The notes under the pieces are model-generated. The model saw only the letters and a list, made by a program, of their open reading frames with translations. It was not told the origin of the DNA and did no database searches. A DNA stretch of 52,646 nt from Pseudomonas sp. GM48 (lineage in GTDB: Bacteria; Pseudomonadota; Gammaproteobacteria; Pseudomonadales; Pseudomonadaceae): NCBI RefSeq assembly GCF_000282335.1, contig NZ_AKJM01000010.1, positions 1 through 52,646 of the forward strand. Reading direction: 5' to 3'. Made by a program: the position numbers and the translations under genes. The number at the start of each line of letters is the position of its first letter. Position 1 is the stretch's first letter. Shown here piece after piece: positions 43,047-52,646 of this stretch.

Positions 43047-44771
43047 TTAAAGAGTCTCTGATCCGGTCAGGCGTTTGATGGTGCCGCGCAGGGTCGGGCT
43101 GTCGGGTTGTTCCTTGAGGAACTTGCCCCAGACTTGTTTGGCTTCACGCTGTTTGCCGTTGGCCCACAGGACTTCGCCCAGGTGAGCGGCGACTTCCTGA
43201 TCGGGGAAGCGATCCAGGGCCTGGCGCAGCAGGCGCTCGGCTTCGTCGAGATTGCCCATGCGGTAATTCACCCAGCCAAGGCTGTCGAGTACCGCCGGGT
43301 CTTCCGGGCTGATCTGGTGCGCCTGTTCGATCAGGGCCTTGGCTTCTGCGTAGCGCGTGGTGCGGTCAGACAGGGTGTAGCCGAGGGCGTTCAACGCCAT
43401 GGCATTGTCCGGGTCGCGCTTGATGATCGTGCGCAGGTCTTTTTCCATCTGCGCCAGGTCATTGCGTTTTTCCGCCTGCATGGCGCGGGTGTAGAGCAGG
43501 TTCAAGTCGTCCGGGTATTTCTGCAAGGCCTGTTGCAGAACATTCCAGGCCTTGTCGGCCTGATTGTTGGCGGACAGGGTTTCGACTTCGATCAGGTACA
43601 ACTGGATGGCGTAATCCGGCTGCTCGTCGCGCTCTGCCGCCAACTTGCGTTGCGCTTCGGCGGTCTTGCCGTTATTGATCAGGATGTCGGCCTGACGCAA
43701 TTGCGCCGGCAGGAAGTCGCTGCCCGGGCCAACCCTGGCGTATTCGATCAACGCACCTTGCGGGTCGTTTTGTTCTTCGGCGATGCGGCCGAGGTTCAGG
43801 TGCGCCGAGTCGACGTGGCTTTCCCGAGCGATCAGGTCTTCAAGATGACCCTTGGCCTCATTCCAGTCCTTGGCTTCCAGGCAGACCAGCGCCAGGGAGT
43901 AACGCAGCTCGTCGTCTTCCGGGTATTGCTGGACCAGGCTCGAGAACTCGGCCTTGGCGTCGTTCATGCGGTCCTGTTCAACCAGCATGCGTGCGTAGGT
44001 CAGGCGCAGGCGCTTGTCGTCCGGGTACTTCTTGATACTTTTCTGCAGCAGCGGCAGGGCTTCTTCGCCGCGAGCCAGGTTTTGCAGCAGGCGTGCGCGC
44101 AGCAGGATCGGCGCGATTTCGCCGTCGTCGGGTGGATTGTCTTCCAGCAGCTTCAGCGCGCCTTTGGCATCGCCATCCTGTTGCATCAGCAAGGCCTTGC
44201 CGAAAATCAGCTGGCCGTTGTTCGGATGGCGTTGCAGCAAGCGGTCGAAGCTTTTCATCAAGCCGTTGCGGGTGTCCTGGTCGGTGTCGGCCGCAGACAG
44301 CGCAAGAAAGTCGAAATGGGTGTCGCCCTTGCCTTGCAGGACTTTCTCCATATAGACCATGGATTCGTCATAACGCCCGGCGCGTGCCAGTTGCACAGCG
44401 GCGGCGCGTTGCGCTTCAAGGTCGTTGGGGGCGTTTTTGGCCCAGATCAGCGCGGTGTCCAGGGCTGCCTGATCGGCGCCCAGATATTCGGCGATACGGA
44501 ATGCCCGCTCGGAGATACCCGGATCCTGAGTGTTGATGGCCTGGGTCACATAGTTGTCCAGGGCAATGTCGAAACGATTGCGCTGGCCAGCCAGTTCGGC
44601 GCTCAACAGGCTGAAGATGGTTTCCTCGCTGAATGAGCTGTAGACCTTGGGCTTTTCAGGGGCCGGGGTGCTGTCTTCAACCGGCGACGTACCGTCCGGC
44701 GAAACGGGTGCCAAGGCCTGGCAGCCGCTGAGGAAGACAAAAGCGAGGAGCAACGCGGAAGATCTATTCAT
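43047..44771 (-). CDS. lbcA: TPR outer-membrane lipoprotein LbcA
   Basis: This is a 574-residue lipoprotein (lipobox LSGC, Cys17) made largely of tetratricopeptide repeats, with typical TPR helices such as [20 protein letters not shown] and [19 protein letters not shown]. Location upstream of lolB matches P. aeruginosa PA4667, known as LbcA. There it scaffolds the CtpA carboxyl-terminal protease and brings it peptidoglycan hydrolases to degrade. It is divergent from hemA across 234 bases in which I see no strong regulatory motif. Confidence 0.88.
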   Translation of the reverse strand: MNRSSALLLAFVFLSGCQALAPVSPDGTSPVEDSTPAPEKPKVYSSFSEETIFSLLSAELAGQRNRFDIALDNYVTQAINTQDPGISERAFRIAEYLGADQAALDTALIWAKNAPNDLEAQRAAAVQLARAGRYDESMVYMEKVLQGKGDTHFDFLALSAADTDQDTRNGLMKSFDRLLQRHPNNGQLIFGKALLMQQDGDAKGALKLLEDNPPDDGEIAPILLRARLLQNLARGEEALPLLQKSIKKYPDDKRLRLTYARMLVEQDRMNDAKAEFSSLVQQYPEDDELRYSLALVCLEAKDWNEAKGHLEDLIARESHVDSAHLNLGRIAEEQNDPQGALIEYARVGPGSDFLPAQLRQADILINNGKTAEAQRKLAAERDEQPDYAIQLYLIEVETLSANNQADKAWNVLQQALQKYPDDLNLLYTRAMQAEKRNDLAQMEKDLRTIIKRDPDNAMALNALGYTLSDRTTRYAEAKALIEQAHQISPEDPAVLDSLGWVNYRMGNLDEAERLLRQALDRFPDQEVAAHLGEVLWANGKQREAKQVWGKFLKEQPDSPTLRGTIKRLTGSETL

Positions 44772-45005
44772 ATAGGAAGAGGACGACTAACCTGCGGTCA
44801 GATCATCATGACACAAGCTTTCGGCCAAACATAACCGGCCCGCCAATTTACCCGCGCAGCGGATCCGGCAAAACCTGGAAGCCCTGTAAACGAGAACCGC
44901 TCGCAACGTTGGCGTCACCTGGCGGGGCGATAGATATCGAGTAGTTGTTCTGATTCCGTCGAAGTAGGACAATTACCGGCTTCACGTCACCATCAGCGAC
45001 TTTGA

Positions 45006-46295
45006 ATGGCCTTCCTTGCACTCGGTATTAACCACAAGACTGCTTCAGTAGACGTCCGCGAGCGCGTGGCTTTTACCCCTGAGCAGCTGGTTGAGGCCTT
45101 GCAGCAGCTCTGCCGACTCACCGACAGCCGCGAAGCTGCGATCCTCTCCACCTGCAATCGCAGTGAACTTTATATAGAACAGGATCACCTGTCGGCGGAC
45201 ACCGTGCTGCGCTGGCTGGCCGAATATCATCATTTGAGCTACGACGAGCTGCGCGAAAGCGCCTATGTGCATGAAGATGATGCGGCAGTTCGTCACATGA
45301 TGCGGGTGGCTTCCGGGCTCGACTCGCTGGTGTTGGGCGAACCGCAGATTCTCGGCCAGATGAAGTCGGCCTATGCCGTGGCCCGCGAGGCCGGCACCAT
45401 CGGGCCATTGCTCGGGCGGTTGTTCCAGGCCACGTTCAATGCGGCCAAGCAGGTACGCACCGACACTGCCATCGGCGAGAACCCGGTGTCGGTGGCGTTT
45501 GCCGCGGTGAGCCTGGCCAAGCAGATTTTCAGCGACCTGCAACGCAGCCAGGCCTTGTTGATTGGTGCTGGCGAAACCATCACCCTGGTCGCCCGCCATC
45601 TGCATGACCTGGGTGTAAAACGCATCGTGGTTGCCAACCGCACCCTGGAACGTGCCAGCATTCTGGCCGAACAGTTCGGCGCCCATGCGGTGTTGCTGTC
45701 GGATATTCCGGCAGAGCTGGTACGCAGCGATATCGTCATCAGTTCCACTGCCAGCCAGTTGCCGATTCTGGGCAAGGGTGCAGTGGAAAGCGCCTTGAAA
45801 CTGCGCAAGCACAAACCGATCTTCATGGTGGATATCGCCGTTCCGCGCGATATCGAGCCAGAGGTCGGCGAACTGGACGACGTTTACCTCTATAGCGTCG
45901 ACGATCTCCACGAGGTGGTGGCCGAGAACCTCAAGAGCCGCCAGGGTGCAGCCCAGGCCGCCGAAGAGATGGTCTCGGTCGGCGCAGAAGACTTTATGGT
46001 CCGCCTGCGTGAATTGGCGGCGGTGGACGTGCTCAAGGCCTATCGTCAACAGAGCGAACGCCTGCGCGACGAAGAATTGCAAAAGGCCCAGCGCATGCTG
46101 GCCAACGGTAGTAGTGCCGAAGAGGTGCTGGTGCAACTGGCTCGCGGGCTTACCAACAAACTGTTGCACGCGCCAAGCGTGCAGTTGAAAAAGCTCTCTG
46201 CCGAAGGTCGCCTGGATGCGCTGGCGATGGCCCAGGAACTTTTTGCCCTCGGTGAGGGCTCATCGGATAGCTTTTCGGATAAAAAACCGCAATGA
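45006..46295 (+). CDS. hemA: Glutamyl-tRNA reductase
   Basis: This is a 429-residue GluTR that reduces glutamyl-tRNA to glutamate-1-semialdehyde, the committed step of tetrapyrrole synthesis. The catalytic Cys50 lies in STCNRSELY, followed by [10 protein letters not shown], the NADPH Rossmann loop [11 protein letters not shown] and a C-terminal dimerisation helix. The N-terminus [14 protein letters not shown] is also the usual site for haem-dependent regulation of stability. Its stop overlaps the prfA start by four bases. Confidence 0.98.
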   Translation: MAFLALGINHKTASVDVRERVAFTPEQLVEALQQLCRLTDSREAAILSTCNRSELYIEQDHLSADTVLRWLAEYHHLSYDELRESAYVHEDDAAVRHMMRVASGLDSLVLGEPQILGQMKSAYAVAREAGTIGPLLGRLFQATFNAAKQVRTDTAIGENPVSVAFAAVSLAKQIFSDLQRSQALLIGAGETITLVARHLHDLGVKRIVVANRTLERASILAEQFGAHAVLLSDIPAELVRSDIVISSTASQLPILGKGAVESALKLRKHKPIFMVDIAVPRDIEPEVGELDDVYLYSVDDLHEVVAENLKSRQGAAQAAEEMVSVGAEDFMVRLRELAAVDVLKAYRQQSERLRDEELQKAQRMLANGSSAEEVLVQLARGLTNKLLHAPSVQLKKLSAEGRLDALAMAQELFALGEGSSDSFSDKKPQ

Positions 46296-47374
46296 AAGCG
46301 TCACTGCTCAATAAGCTGGATATCCTCCAGGACCGTTTCGAGGAATTGACCGCCCTGCTGGGCGATGGCGAGGTCATTTCCGATCAGAACAAATTCCGTA
46401 CCTATTCCAAGGAGTACGCGGAAGTTGAACCGATCGTGGGCGCCTATAAAGAACTGTTGAAAGTGCAGGATGACCTCGAAGGTGCCCAGGCATTGCTCAA
46501 GGACAGCGACCCGGACATGCGTGAAATGGCCGTGGAAGAAGTTCGCGAGGCCAAGGAACGCCTGGTCACGCTCGAAGCCGACCTGCAACGTATGTTGCTG
46601 CCCAAGGATCCGAACGACGGGCGCAACGTGTTCCTCGAAATCCGTGCCGGCACCGGCGGCGACGAGGCGGCGATTTTCTCCGGCGACCTGTTCCGCATGT
46701 ATTCGCGTTACGCCGAGCGTCGTGGCTGGCGGGTGGAGATCCTCTCGGAAAACGAGGGTGAACACGGCGGTTATAAAGAAGTGATTGCCCGGGTCGAGGG
46801 CGACAACGTCTACGGCAAGCTCAAATTCGAATCCGGCGCGCACCGTGTACAGCGGGTTCCGGCGACCGAATCCCAGGGCCGCATCCACACCTCGGCCTGC
46901 ACCGTGGCGGTCTTGCCCGAGCCGGACGAACAGGAAGCGATCGAGATCAACCCGGCCGACCTGCGCATCGACACCTATCGCTCCTCCGGCGCCGGTGGCC
47001 AGCACGTCAACAAGACCGATTCGGCGATTCGCATTACGCACTTGCCGTCCGGCATCGTGGTCGAATGCCAGGAAGAACGTTCGCAGCACAAGAACCGGGC
47101 CCGGGCGATGTCCTGGTTGTCGGCCAAGCTGAACGATCAGCAGACCTCCGCCGCGGCCAACGCCATCGCCAGCGAGCGCAAGTTGCTGGTCGGTTCCGGT
47201 GATCGCTCCGAGCGCATCCGTACCTACAATTTTGCCCAGGGCCGGGTCACCGACCACCGGGTCAACCTGACCTTGTATTCCCTCGACGAGATTCTCGCCG
47301 GCGGCGTCGAGGCGGTGATCGAGCCGTTGCTGGCCGAGTACCAGGCCGATCAACTGGCAGCGATAGGTGAGTAA
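46292..47374 (+). CDS. prfA: Peptide chain release factor 1
   Basis: This is a 360-residue RF1 recognising UAA and UAG. The PAT codon-reading motif is in [10 protein letters not shown] and the catalytic GGQ in [15 protein letters not shown]. The ATG overlaps the hemA stop, and the stop abuts the prmC ATG (TAAATG), coupling RF1 to the enzyme that methylates its GGQ glutamine. Confidence 0.98.
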   Translation: MKASLLNKLDILQDRFEELTALLGDGEVISDQNKFRTYSKEYAEVEPIVGAYKELLKVQDDLEGAQALLKDSDPDMREMAVEEVREAKERLVTLEADLQRMLLPKDPNDGRNVFLEIRAGTGGDEAAIFSGDLFRMYSRYAERRGWRVEILSENEGEHGGYKEVIARVEGDNVYGKLKFESGAHRVQRVPATESQGRIHTSACTVAVLPEPDEQEAIEINPADLRIDTYRSSGAGGQHVNKTDSAIRITHLPSGIVVECQEERSQHKNRARAMSWLSAKLNDQQTSAAANAIASERKLLVGSGDRSERIRTYNFAQGRVTDHRVNLTLYSLDEILAGGVEAVIEPLLAEYQADQLAAIGE

Positions 47375-48205
47375 ATGACGATCATTGCCAGTTTGTTGCG
47401 TGCCGCCGATCTGCCCGACTCGCCGACGGCGCGTCTGGATGCCGAATTGCTGCTGGCGGCGGCATTGGGCAAGTCCCGCAGCTTCCTGCACACCTGGCCG
47501 GAACGTATCGTGCCGAGCGAAGCGGCGCTGACGTTCGCCGAGTATTTGCAGCGCCGCCGCAGCGGTGAGCCGGTGGCCTATATCCTCGGCCAGCAGGGTT
47601 TCTGGAAGCTGGATCTGGAAGTCGCGCCACACACACTGATCCCGCGCCCGGACACCGAGCTGCTGGTGGAAGCTGCGCTGGAATTGTTGCCGGCCACACC
47701 TGCCAAGGTGCTCGACCTCGGCACTGGCAGTGGCGCGATTGCCCTGGCCCTGGCCAGCGAGCGTCCGGCCTGGAGCGTCACTGCCGTGGATCGCGTGCTG
47801 GAAGCCGTGGCCCTGGCCGAGCGCAATCGCCAGCGTCTGCACCTGAACAACGCCAAGGTACTGAGCAGCCATTGGTTCAGCGCCCTGGAAGGTCAGCGCT
47901 TTCAACTGATCATCAGCAATCCGCCCTACATTGCAGCGGCCGATCCGCATCTGGTCGAGGGCGATGTGCGCTTCGAACCGGCCAGCGCCCTGGTGGCGGG
48001 AGTCGACGGGCTCGACGATCTGCGTCTGATCGTCGCCCAGGCGCCGGATTATCTGGACGCCGCTGGTTGGCTGATGCTCGAACATGGCTACGATCAGGCT
48101 GAGGCAGTCCGCGATTTGCTGCTGACCCGAGGGTTTGAAGAAGTCCACAGCCGCACCGATCTGGGCGGTCATCAACGCATCAGTCTGGGGCGCCTGCCGT
48201 GCTGA
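47375..48205 (+). CDS. prmC: Release factor glutamine methyltransferase
   Basis: This is a 276-residue SAM-dependent methyltransferase that N5-methylates the GGQ glutamine of release factors. The SAM loop VLDLGTGSGAIALA and the catalytic NPPY motif (IISNPPYIAA) are intact; the N-terminal helical domain contains EPVAYILGQQGFW. It starts directly at the prfA stop and overlaps moeB by seven bases. Confidence 0.98.
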   Translation: MTIIASLLRAADLPDSPTARLDAELLLAAALGKSRSFLHTWPERIVPSEAALTFAEYLQRRRSGEPVAYILGQQGFWKLDLEVAPHTLIPRPDTELLVEAALELLPATPAKVLDLGTGSGAIALALASERPAWSVTAVDRVLEAVALAERNRQRLHLNNAKVLSSHWFSALEGQRFQLIISNPPYIAAADPHLVEGDVRFEPASALVAGVDGLDDLRLIVAQAPDYLDAAGWLMLEHGYDQAEAVRDLLLTRGFEEVHSRTDLGGHQRISLGRLPC

Positions 48206-48954
48206 ATGATCAGGAGTTGCTGCGCTACAGCCGGCAGATTCTGCTGCAACACATCGATATCGATGGGCAGTTGCGGCTCAAGCAAAGCCGCGTATTGATC
48301 GTCGGTCTCGGCGGCCTTGGCGCGCCGGTGGCGCTGTATCTGGCGGCCGCCGGCATTGGCGAGTTGCACCTGGCTGACTTCGACACAGTCGACCTGACCA
48401 ACCTGCAACGCCAGATCATTCACGACACCGACAGCGTCGGCATGACCAAGGTCGATTCGGCGCTCAAGCGCCTGACGGCGATCAATCCCGAGATTCAACT
48501 GGTCGCCCATCGTTCGGCGCTGGATGAGGATTCCCTGGCCGCCGTGGTGGCCGGGGTGGATCTGGTCCTCGATTGCTCGGACAATTTTTCTACCCGTGAA
48601 GCGGTCAATGCCGCGTGTGTGGCGGCCGGCAAACCGCTGGTCAGCGGCGCGGCGATTCGCCTCGAAGGGCAACTGTCGGTGTTCGATCCGCGTCGGCCGG
48701 AGAGCCCGTGCTACCACTGTTTGTATGGGCACGGTAGCGAAGCCGAACTGACTTGCAGCGAGGCCGGTGTGGTCGGACCGCTGGTGGGGCTGGTTGGCAG
48801 TCTGCAAGCCCTCGAAGCGCTGAAGTTGCTGGCCGGATTCGGTGAGCCGCTGGTGGGGCGCCTGCTGTTGATCGATGCCTTGGGTACACGCTTCCGTGAG
48901 TTGCGGGTCAAGCGTGATCCAGGCTGCAGCGTCTGCGGGGCGAAACATGCGTGA
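48199..48954 (+). CDS. moeB: Molybdopterin-synthase adenylyltransferase MoeB
   Basis: This is a 251-residue E1-like enzyme that adenylates the MoaD C-terminus for molybdopterin synthesis (ThiF-type activity is also possible). The nucleotide loop [17 protein letters not shown], the DLTNLQRQ segment and the two zinc CxxC pairs (CYHC and CSVC) are present. There is no rhodanese domain. The GTG start overlaps the end of prmC, and its end overlaps murI by eight bases. Confidence 0.95.
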   Translation: MLNDQELLRYSRQILLQHIDIDGQLRLKQSRVLIVGLGGLGAPVALYLAAAGIGELHLADFDTVDLTNLQRQIIHDTDSVGMTKVDSALKRLTAINPEIQLVAHRSALDEDSLAAVVAGVDLVLDCSDNFSTREAVNAACVAAGKPLVSGAAIRLEGQLSVFDPRRPESPCYHCLYGHGSEAELTCSEAGVVGPLVGLVGSLQALEALKLLAGFGEPLVGRLLLIDALGTRFRELRVKRDPGCSVCGAKHA

Positions 48955-49738
48955 AGCGCCGATTGGCGTATTCGACTCCGGTGTCGGCGGGCTCTCGGTA
49001 CTGGCCGAGATCCAGCGTTTGCTGCCCAACGAGTCTCTGTTGTACGTCGCCGACTGCGGGAATGTTCCCTACGGCGAGAAAACCCCGCAGTTTATCCAAC
49101 AGCGTTGCAGCGTGATGGCTGAATTCTTTCGGCAGCAGGGCGCCAAGGCCCTGGTGCTGGCGTGCAACACAGCGACGGTGGCCGGTGTCGCCGACCTGCG
49201 TCGCGACTATCCAGAATGGCCCATCGTTGGCATGGAGCCGGCCGTCAAGCCGGCCGCCGCCGCAACCCGCTCCGGCGTAGTGGGGGTGCTGGCCACCACT
49301 GGCACCTTGCAGAGCGCCAAGTTCGCCGCGTTGCTCGACCGCTTCGCCACGGACGTGAAAGTGATCACCCAGCCGTGCCCGGGGCTGGTGGAGCTGATTG
49401 AAAACGGTGATCTGCGCAGCCCCGAGTTGCGCCAGCTGTTGGCCGGGTATGTCAAGCCATTGCTGGCCGCCGGTGCGGACACCCTGATTCTCGGCTGCAC
49501 CCACTACCCTTTTCTCAAGCCGATGCTCCGGCAGATGATCCCCGATGACATCAGCCTGATCGATACCGGTGCCGCCGTCGCGCGGCAACTCCAGCGGCTT
49601 TTGGCCGAAGGCGAACTGCTCGCCGATGGGCCTGCCCGTGAAGCGCAGTTCTGGACCAGCGCCGATCCGGTTCATTTCAGAAATATCTTGCCGATACTGT
49701 GGAATACGGCTGGCATTGTGCGAAGCTTCAACAGTTAA
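48947..49738 (+). CDS. murI: Glutamate racemase
   Basis: This is a 263-residue racemase supplying D-glutamate for peptidoglycan. Both catalytic cysteines are in context (LACNTAT and LGCTHYPF), and the N-terminus [14 protein letters not shown] is canonical. The ATG at 48947 (MREAPIG) is chosen; an upstream in-frame start would lie deep inside moeB. Last gene of the hemA-prfA-prmC-moeB-murI overlap chain; no intrinsic terminator is seen after it. Confidence 0.97.
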   Translation: MREAPIGVFDSGVGGLSVLAEIQRLLPNESLLYVADCGNVPYGEKTPQFIQQRCSVMAEFFRQQGAKALVLACNTATVAGVADLRRDYPEWPIVGMEPAVKPAAAATRSGVVGVLATTGTLQSAKFAALLDRFATDVKVITQPCPGLVELIENGDLRSPELRQLLAGYVKPLLAAGADTLILGCTHYPFLKPMLRQMIPDDISLIDTGAAVARQLQRLLAEGELLADGPAREAQFWTSADPVHFRNILPILWNTAGIVRSFNS

Positions 49739-49862
49739 GAAAGTCCCGGGGGAATTAAGCGAAAAATTGGGGTGAGCTTCTGATAAATTGCCGATTTCTA
49801 TAGCTTTTCAGGGCTGAGCAACAAAAAAACCATACGAAATTGTTCGGAAAAGGAAGTTTCTA

Positions 49863-50381
49863 ATGAAGCGACTATTCTGCTTGGCCGCGATTGCGGCCGC
49901 ACTAATGGGGCACACCTTTACCGCGCAGGCGGCAGGTGTGGAGTTCGCGGTTGGTCAGACCAGCGATTCGACTATGACGTATCGGCTGGGCATGCAATTC
50001 GATTGGGACCAGAGCTGGTGGCAGAGTGACGTCGGTCGCATGACCGGTTACTGGAGCGGCGCCTACACCTACTGGGAAGGCGACAAGACCTCCAGCACTA
50101 ACAGCCTGTCGTTCTCCCCGGTATTCGTTTACGAATTTGCCGGCCAGAACGTCAAGCCGTACGTTGAAGCGGGCATTGGCGTGGCGGCGTTCTCCAATAC
50201 CCGACTCGAAGACAACAACATCGGCAGCGCTTTCCAGTTTGAAGACCGTATCGGTTTTGGCCTGCGCTTCAACGGCGGTCATGAAGTCGGGGTTCGTGCG
50301 ACGCATTATTCCAACGCCGGGCTCGCCAGTTCCAACGACGGTGTAGAAAGCTACTCGCTGCATTACACGTTGCCGTTGTAA
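49863..50381 (+). CDS. pagL: Lipid A 3-O-deacylase PagL
   Basis: This is a 172-residue outer-membrane beta-barrel enzyme with a signal peptide (cut after TAQA, about residue 23). The catalytic triad is intact: His148 and Ser150 in THYSNAGL and Glu162 in DGVESYSLHY, matching the His-Ser-Glu triad of P. aeruginosa PagL. It removes the 3-O acyl chain of lipid A, which lowers endotoxicity. The C-terminus ends in alternating aromatic residues for barrel insertion. AAGGAAG precedes the start; a REP doublet follows the stop. Confidence 0.95.
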   Translation: MKRLFCLAAIAAALMGHTFTAQAAGVEFAVGQTSDSTMTYRLGMQFDWDQSWWQSDVGRMTGYWSGAYTYWEGDKTSSTNSLSFSPVFVYEFAGQNVKPYVEAGIGVAAFSNTRLEDNNIGSAFQFEDRIGFGLRFNGGHEVGVRATHYSNAGLASSNDGVESYSLHYTLPL

Positions 50382-50400
50382 GCACCGACGCTGTTTTAAA

Positions 50401-50490
50401 TGTGGGAGCGGGCTTGCTCGCGAAAGCGGTGGAGCATTCAACACCTTGTTGTCTGACACGCCGCCTTCGCGAGCAAGCCCGCTCCCACAT
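50401..50490. repeat. REP doublet 7 (REPIN)
   Basis: Inverted arms TGTGGGAGCGGGCTTGCTCG (50401-50420) and CGAGCAAGCCCGCTCCCACA (50470-50489) are about 50 bases apart, between the convergent pagL and YkgJ-type genes. Confidence 0.92.
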
Positions 50491-50512
50491 TTGTATTGGT
50501 GTGGCTTCAAGA

Positions 50513-50818
50513 CTAGCGATACGCCGTCGAAATCCCCTGGCGTTCGTCGATGCACTCCGGTGCGCCCATCTCAAACTCCCGGCAGATCAGCGGGCGTTTT
50601 TCGTAGATGGTGCACATCATCGTGTTGCGATCCAGCGCGGCACACCAGCCGTCGTCCAGGCGCAACATCACTTCCCCGCCCCAGTCATCGGTATCGATGA
50701 ACCGTTCAGGTACACCCGTATCGGTGATCAGCATGACTTCGAGCTGACAGCAACAGGCTGCGCAGGTCGAGCAGGTGACCGCGGGTTCCGCGATTTGCGT
50801 ATGGGGGATGGTTTTCAT
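50513..50818 (-). CDS. YkgJ-family cysteine-cluster protein
   Basis: This is a 101-residue protein of the YkgJ type, which carries a cysteine cluster likely to bind zinc or an iron-sulfur centre. CSTCAACCC near the start and later CAALDRNTMMCTIYEKRPLICREF contain the conserved cysteines. The ATG at 50818 (MKTIPHTQ) is favoured over an upstream frame extension because family proteins begin shortly before the first cluster; no strong ribosome site is visible. Function unknown. Confidence 0.82.
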   Translation of the reverse strand: MKTIPHTQIAEPAVTCSTCAACCCQLEVMLITDTGVPERFIDTDDWGGEVMLRLDDGWCAALDRNTMMCTIYEKRPLICREFEMGAPECIDERQGISTAYR

Positions 50819-50917
50819 GGCGCGCAGTGTAAGGCAGTCGCCGGATGCTGTGTGAAAGGTCTGACGGACGCTCAAGTATCGAAACGTCCGGGATGCCGCT
50901 GCCGATGATGGCAGTTT

Positions 50918-51700
50918 TTACAGTTGATCCTTGATCGGCGGCTGGCTGCGCACCATGCGCTTGCCGATCTCCAGTTTCACTCGGTCCGGCAGTTTGGAGA
51001 GTGGCCAGAGGGTGGCCATGAACGCTGCCGGGAAAGCGATTTCCGGCGGGCGGTCTCTGAGTTTTTCGAAGATGTGCCGCGCGGCTTTTTCCACCGGCCA
51101 GCTCAAGGGCATGGGGACGTCATTTTTCTCCGTTAACGGCGTCTCGACAAGCCCGGGACTGATCACCGTGAGTTCTATTCCTTCGGGGGGCAGGTCGATG
51201 CGCAGGGATTCGAACAGATAACGCAGCCCGGCTTTCGAGGTGCCGTAGGCTTCTGCCCTGGGTAACGGCAGGTAAGTCACCGTACTGGCCATGGCGACCA
51301 TATGCGGTGCGGTGCCGGCCCGCAGCAAAGGCAGGGCGGCGTCGATGCAATAGCTGCTGGCCAACAGGTTGGTGCGCACCACGTGCTCGACAATCGACGC
51401 ATCGAACTGCTTGGCGTCCACGTACTCGCAGGTGCCGGCGTTGAGTATCACGGTGTCCAGCGAGCCCCAGTCCTCGGCAATCTGCTCGCCGATTTCGCGC
51501 ACGGTCTGGCTGTTGGTCAAGTCACCGGCCACTACCAGCACCTGCCCCGGATAGCGTTGCGACAAAACTTTCAACTGCGCTACCGAGCGCGAACTGACGG
51601 CCAGGTGCGCACCGGTTTTCAGGATTTCTTCAGCCAGGGCGGCACCAATGCCGCTGCTGGCGCCGGTCAGCCAGTATCGTCGTGCGAGTGTGCGACTCAT
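50918..51700 (-). CDS. Short-chain dehydrogenase/reductase
   Basis: This is a 260-residue SDR oxidoreductase. The cofactor motif TGASSGIG and the NAG motif (LNAGTCEY) are present, and the active-site YGTSK gives the catalytic Tyr and Lys, with the Ser in MASTVTYLP. The substrate is unknown. The ATG at 51700 is preceded by AAGGAG, which lies inside the 34-residue ORF just upstream, whose stop overlaps this start (ATGA). It is thus in one unit with that ORF and the photolyase gene. Confidence 0.88.
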   Translation of the reverse strand: MSRTLARRYWLTGASSGIGAALAEEILKTGAHLAVSSRSVAQLKVLSQRYPGQVLVVAGDLTNSQTVREIGEQIAEDWGSLDTVILNAGTCEYVDAKQFDASIVEHVVRTNLLASSYCIDAALPLLRAGTAPHMVAMASTVTYLPLPRAEAYGTSKAGLRYLFESLRIDLPPEGIELTVISPGLVETPLTEKNDVPMPLSWPVEKAARHIFEKLRDRPPEIAFPAAFMATLWPLSKLPDRVKLEIGKRMVRSQPPIKDQL

Positions 51701-51801
51701 CCCAATCTCCTTTTCAGCCAGGCAATCGCCCGGCCCAATACGGGTAAATGTTCGTAAAGCAGAGCCCCGGCATCGAGGTAATCCCGGTGGCGGTAACTCA
51801 T
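51697..51801 (-). CDS. 34-residue ORF coupled to photolyase and SDR genes
   Basis: A short frame encodes 34 residues from MSYRHRDYLDAGALLYE to a basic end WLKRRLG. Its ATG overlaps the photolyase stop (ATGA) and its stop overlaps the SDR start (ATGA), which is hard to get by chance in both places. There is no strong ribosome site of its own, so it would depend on coupling. The sequence suggests one amphipathic helix. Translation and function are unproven; it could also only keep ribosomes moving to the SDR gene. Confidence 0.55.
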   Translation of the reverse strand: MSYRHRDYLDAGALLYEHLPVLGRAIAWLKRRLG

Positions 51802-52629
51802 GACCCAACGGCGGCGTATTGCCGTAAGGACAGTTTTTTGAACGCCGTCAACGCGCGCGTACGGGATGTACTCAAGTCGACGATCGGTGACGGATAATCC
51901 ACAACACCGAACAGGCCGCCGAGATTGGCGGGGTTGTGCACGTCTTTTTTGTTCAGCCCGGCCAGTTCCGGCAGCCAGTGCTTGATGAACAGGCCCTCGG
52001 GGTCGAATTTTTCCGACTGGCTCAACGGGTTGAAAATCCGGAAGTAAGGCGCCGAGTCGGTGCCCGTGGAGGAACTCCACTGCCAGCCACCATTGTTCGC
52101 CGCCAGGTCGCCATCGATCAGGTGGCGCATGAAAAAGCGTTCGCCTTCGCGCCAGTCAAGCAGCAGGTTTTTGCTCAGGAACATCGCCACCACCATGCGC
52201 AGGCGGTTGTGCATCCAGCCGGTTGCCAGCAGTTGGCGCATGGCGGCATCGATGATCGGCAAGCCGGTGCGTGCCTGTTGCCAGGCGGCAAGCTCGTCGG
52301 GGGCGTTGCGCCAGGCCAGCGTTTCGGTTTCCGGACGAAACGCGCGGTGCCGGGAAACTCGTGGGTAGCCCACCAGGATGTGTTTGTAGAACTCGCGCCA
52401 CAGCAGTTCGTTGATCCAGGTGACGGCGCCGGTCTTGCCGCTTTCGAATTCGCCCTGATTGCTGTGCAATGCCGCGTGCAGGCATTGGCGAGCAGAGATC
52501 ACCCCGGCGGCGAGATAGGCTGAAAGCTGACTGGTACCGGGCATCGCCGGGAAATCGCGTTCGCTTTGGTAGTGGTCGATCTGCGCATCGCTAAAGCGGT
52601 CAAGGCGACGCCGGGCACAGGCTTTGCCC
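51798..52629 (-). CDS. phrB: Deoxyribodipyrimidine photolyase, C-terminal part (contig edge)
   Basis: This is the C-terminal 277 or so residues of a class I CPD photolyase, the FAD-binding domain. TWINELLWREFYKHIL, WMHNRLRMVVAMFLSKNLLLDW and NNGGWQWSSSTGTD are hallmark FAD-contacting stretches, and WSSSTGTDSAPYFRIFNP is near-universal. The N-terminal antenna domain lies beyond the contig end. Bases after 52629 are sequencing adapter and should not be translated; they would add the false residues MCSSDL. It repairs pyrimidine dimers with light. The gene feeds by ATGA overlap into the 34-residue ORF. Confidence 0.95.
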
Positions 52630-52646
52630 AGATCGGAAGAGCACAC
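52630..52646. other. Illumina TruSeq adapter remnant (assembly artefact)
   Basis: The last 17 bases read AGATCGGAAGAGCACAC, which is exactly the start of the TruSeq read-1 adapter. They are not genomic and mark a contig end from untrimmed reads. Confidence 0.95.

Noticed and set aside
3702..50490. CRISPR-like repeats
   Set aside because: The repeated units are inverted pairs at scattered intergenic sites, not direct repeats with regular spacers; they are REP elements.

Overview
The window reads as a chromosomal contig from a fluorescent-group Pseudomonas. It has high GC, dense operons, several paired copies of the Pseudomonas REP palindrome, and two blocks whose gene order matches what I remember of the P. 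aeruginosa PA4660-PA4686 region. The right-hand end is an artefact: the last 17 bases (52630-52646) are the start of the Illumina TruSeq adapter, so biological sequence stops at about 52629, inside a photolyase gene.

Left part (1-11.4 kb). A lipid-transport-like operon comes first: two single-domain PqiA membrane proteins and a six-MCE-domain PqiB/LetB-type protein. It converges, across a bidirectional terminator, on a chromosomal MksF-MksE-MksB condensin operon. Divergent from mksF, with a perfect consensus DnaA box between them, is holD (cryptic DNA polymerase III psi) overlapping rimI. An acidic protein of unknown function and a beta-carbonic anhydrase follow.

Middle part (11.4-37.6 kb). 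This is a variable, metabolism- and signalling-rich stretch without phage, transposon or defence genes. It holds a SET-domain protein, a secreted protein of unknown function, an AtoE-type short-chain fatty acid transporter divergent from an MFS symporter, a soluble PAS-PAS chemoreceptor with a possible FliA promoter, a flavin reductase, a cupin and an AraC regulator. Next come D-Ala-D-Ala ligase, a gamma-glutamyltransferase lipoprotein divergent from an M14-family carboxypeptidase-like protein, and tRNA-Met with a strong promoter and terminator. A five-gene polyamine-type ABC transporter and amidase operon lies divergent from a LysR regulator, followed by a membrane chemoreceptor, an Fsr-type MFS exporter, and an AraC / glutathione transferase / EamA exporter group.

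Right part (37.8 kb to the end) is core housekeeping. On the minus strand are ychF, pth, rplY, prs, tRNA-Gln, ispE, lolB and the TPR lipoprotein lbcA. On the plus strand, hemA-prfA-prmC-moeB-murI are tightly overlapped. Then come pagL (lipid A 3-O-deacylase), a YkgJ-type cysteine-cluster protein, and a photolyase / 34-residue ORF / SDR operon joined by two ATGA overlaps.

I do not see a clearly undescribed multi-gene system. The most checkable novelties are small or regulatory: the 34-residue coupled ORF, the DnaA box at mksF/holD, several strong palindromes in divergent promoter regions, the A-B-A-B-A-B arrangement of the MCE protein, and the ABC-transporter/amidase operon of unknown substrate.
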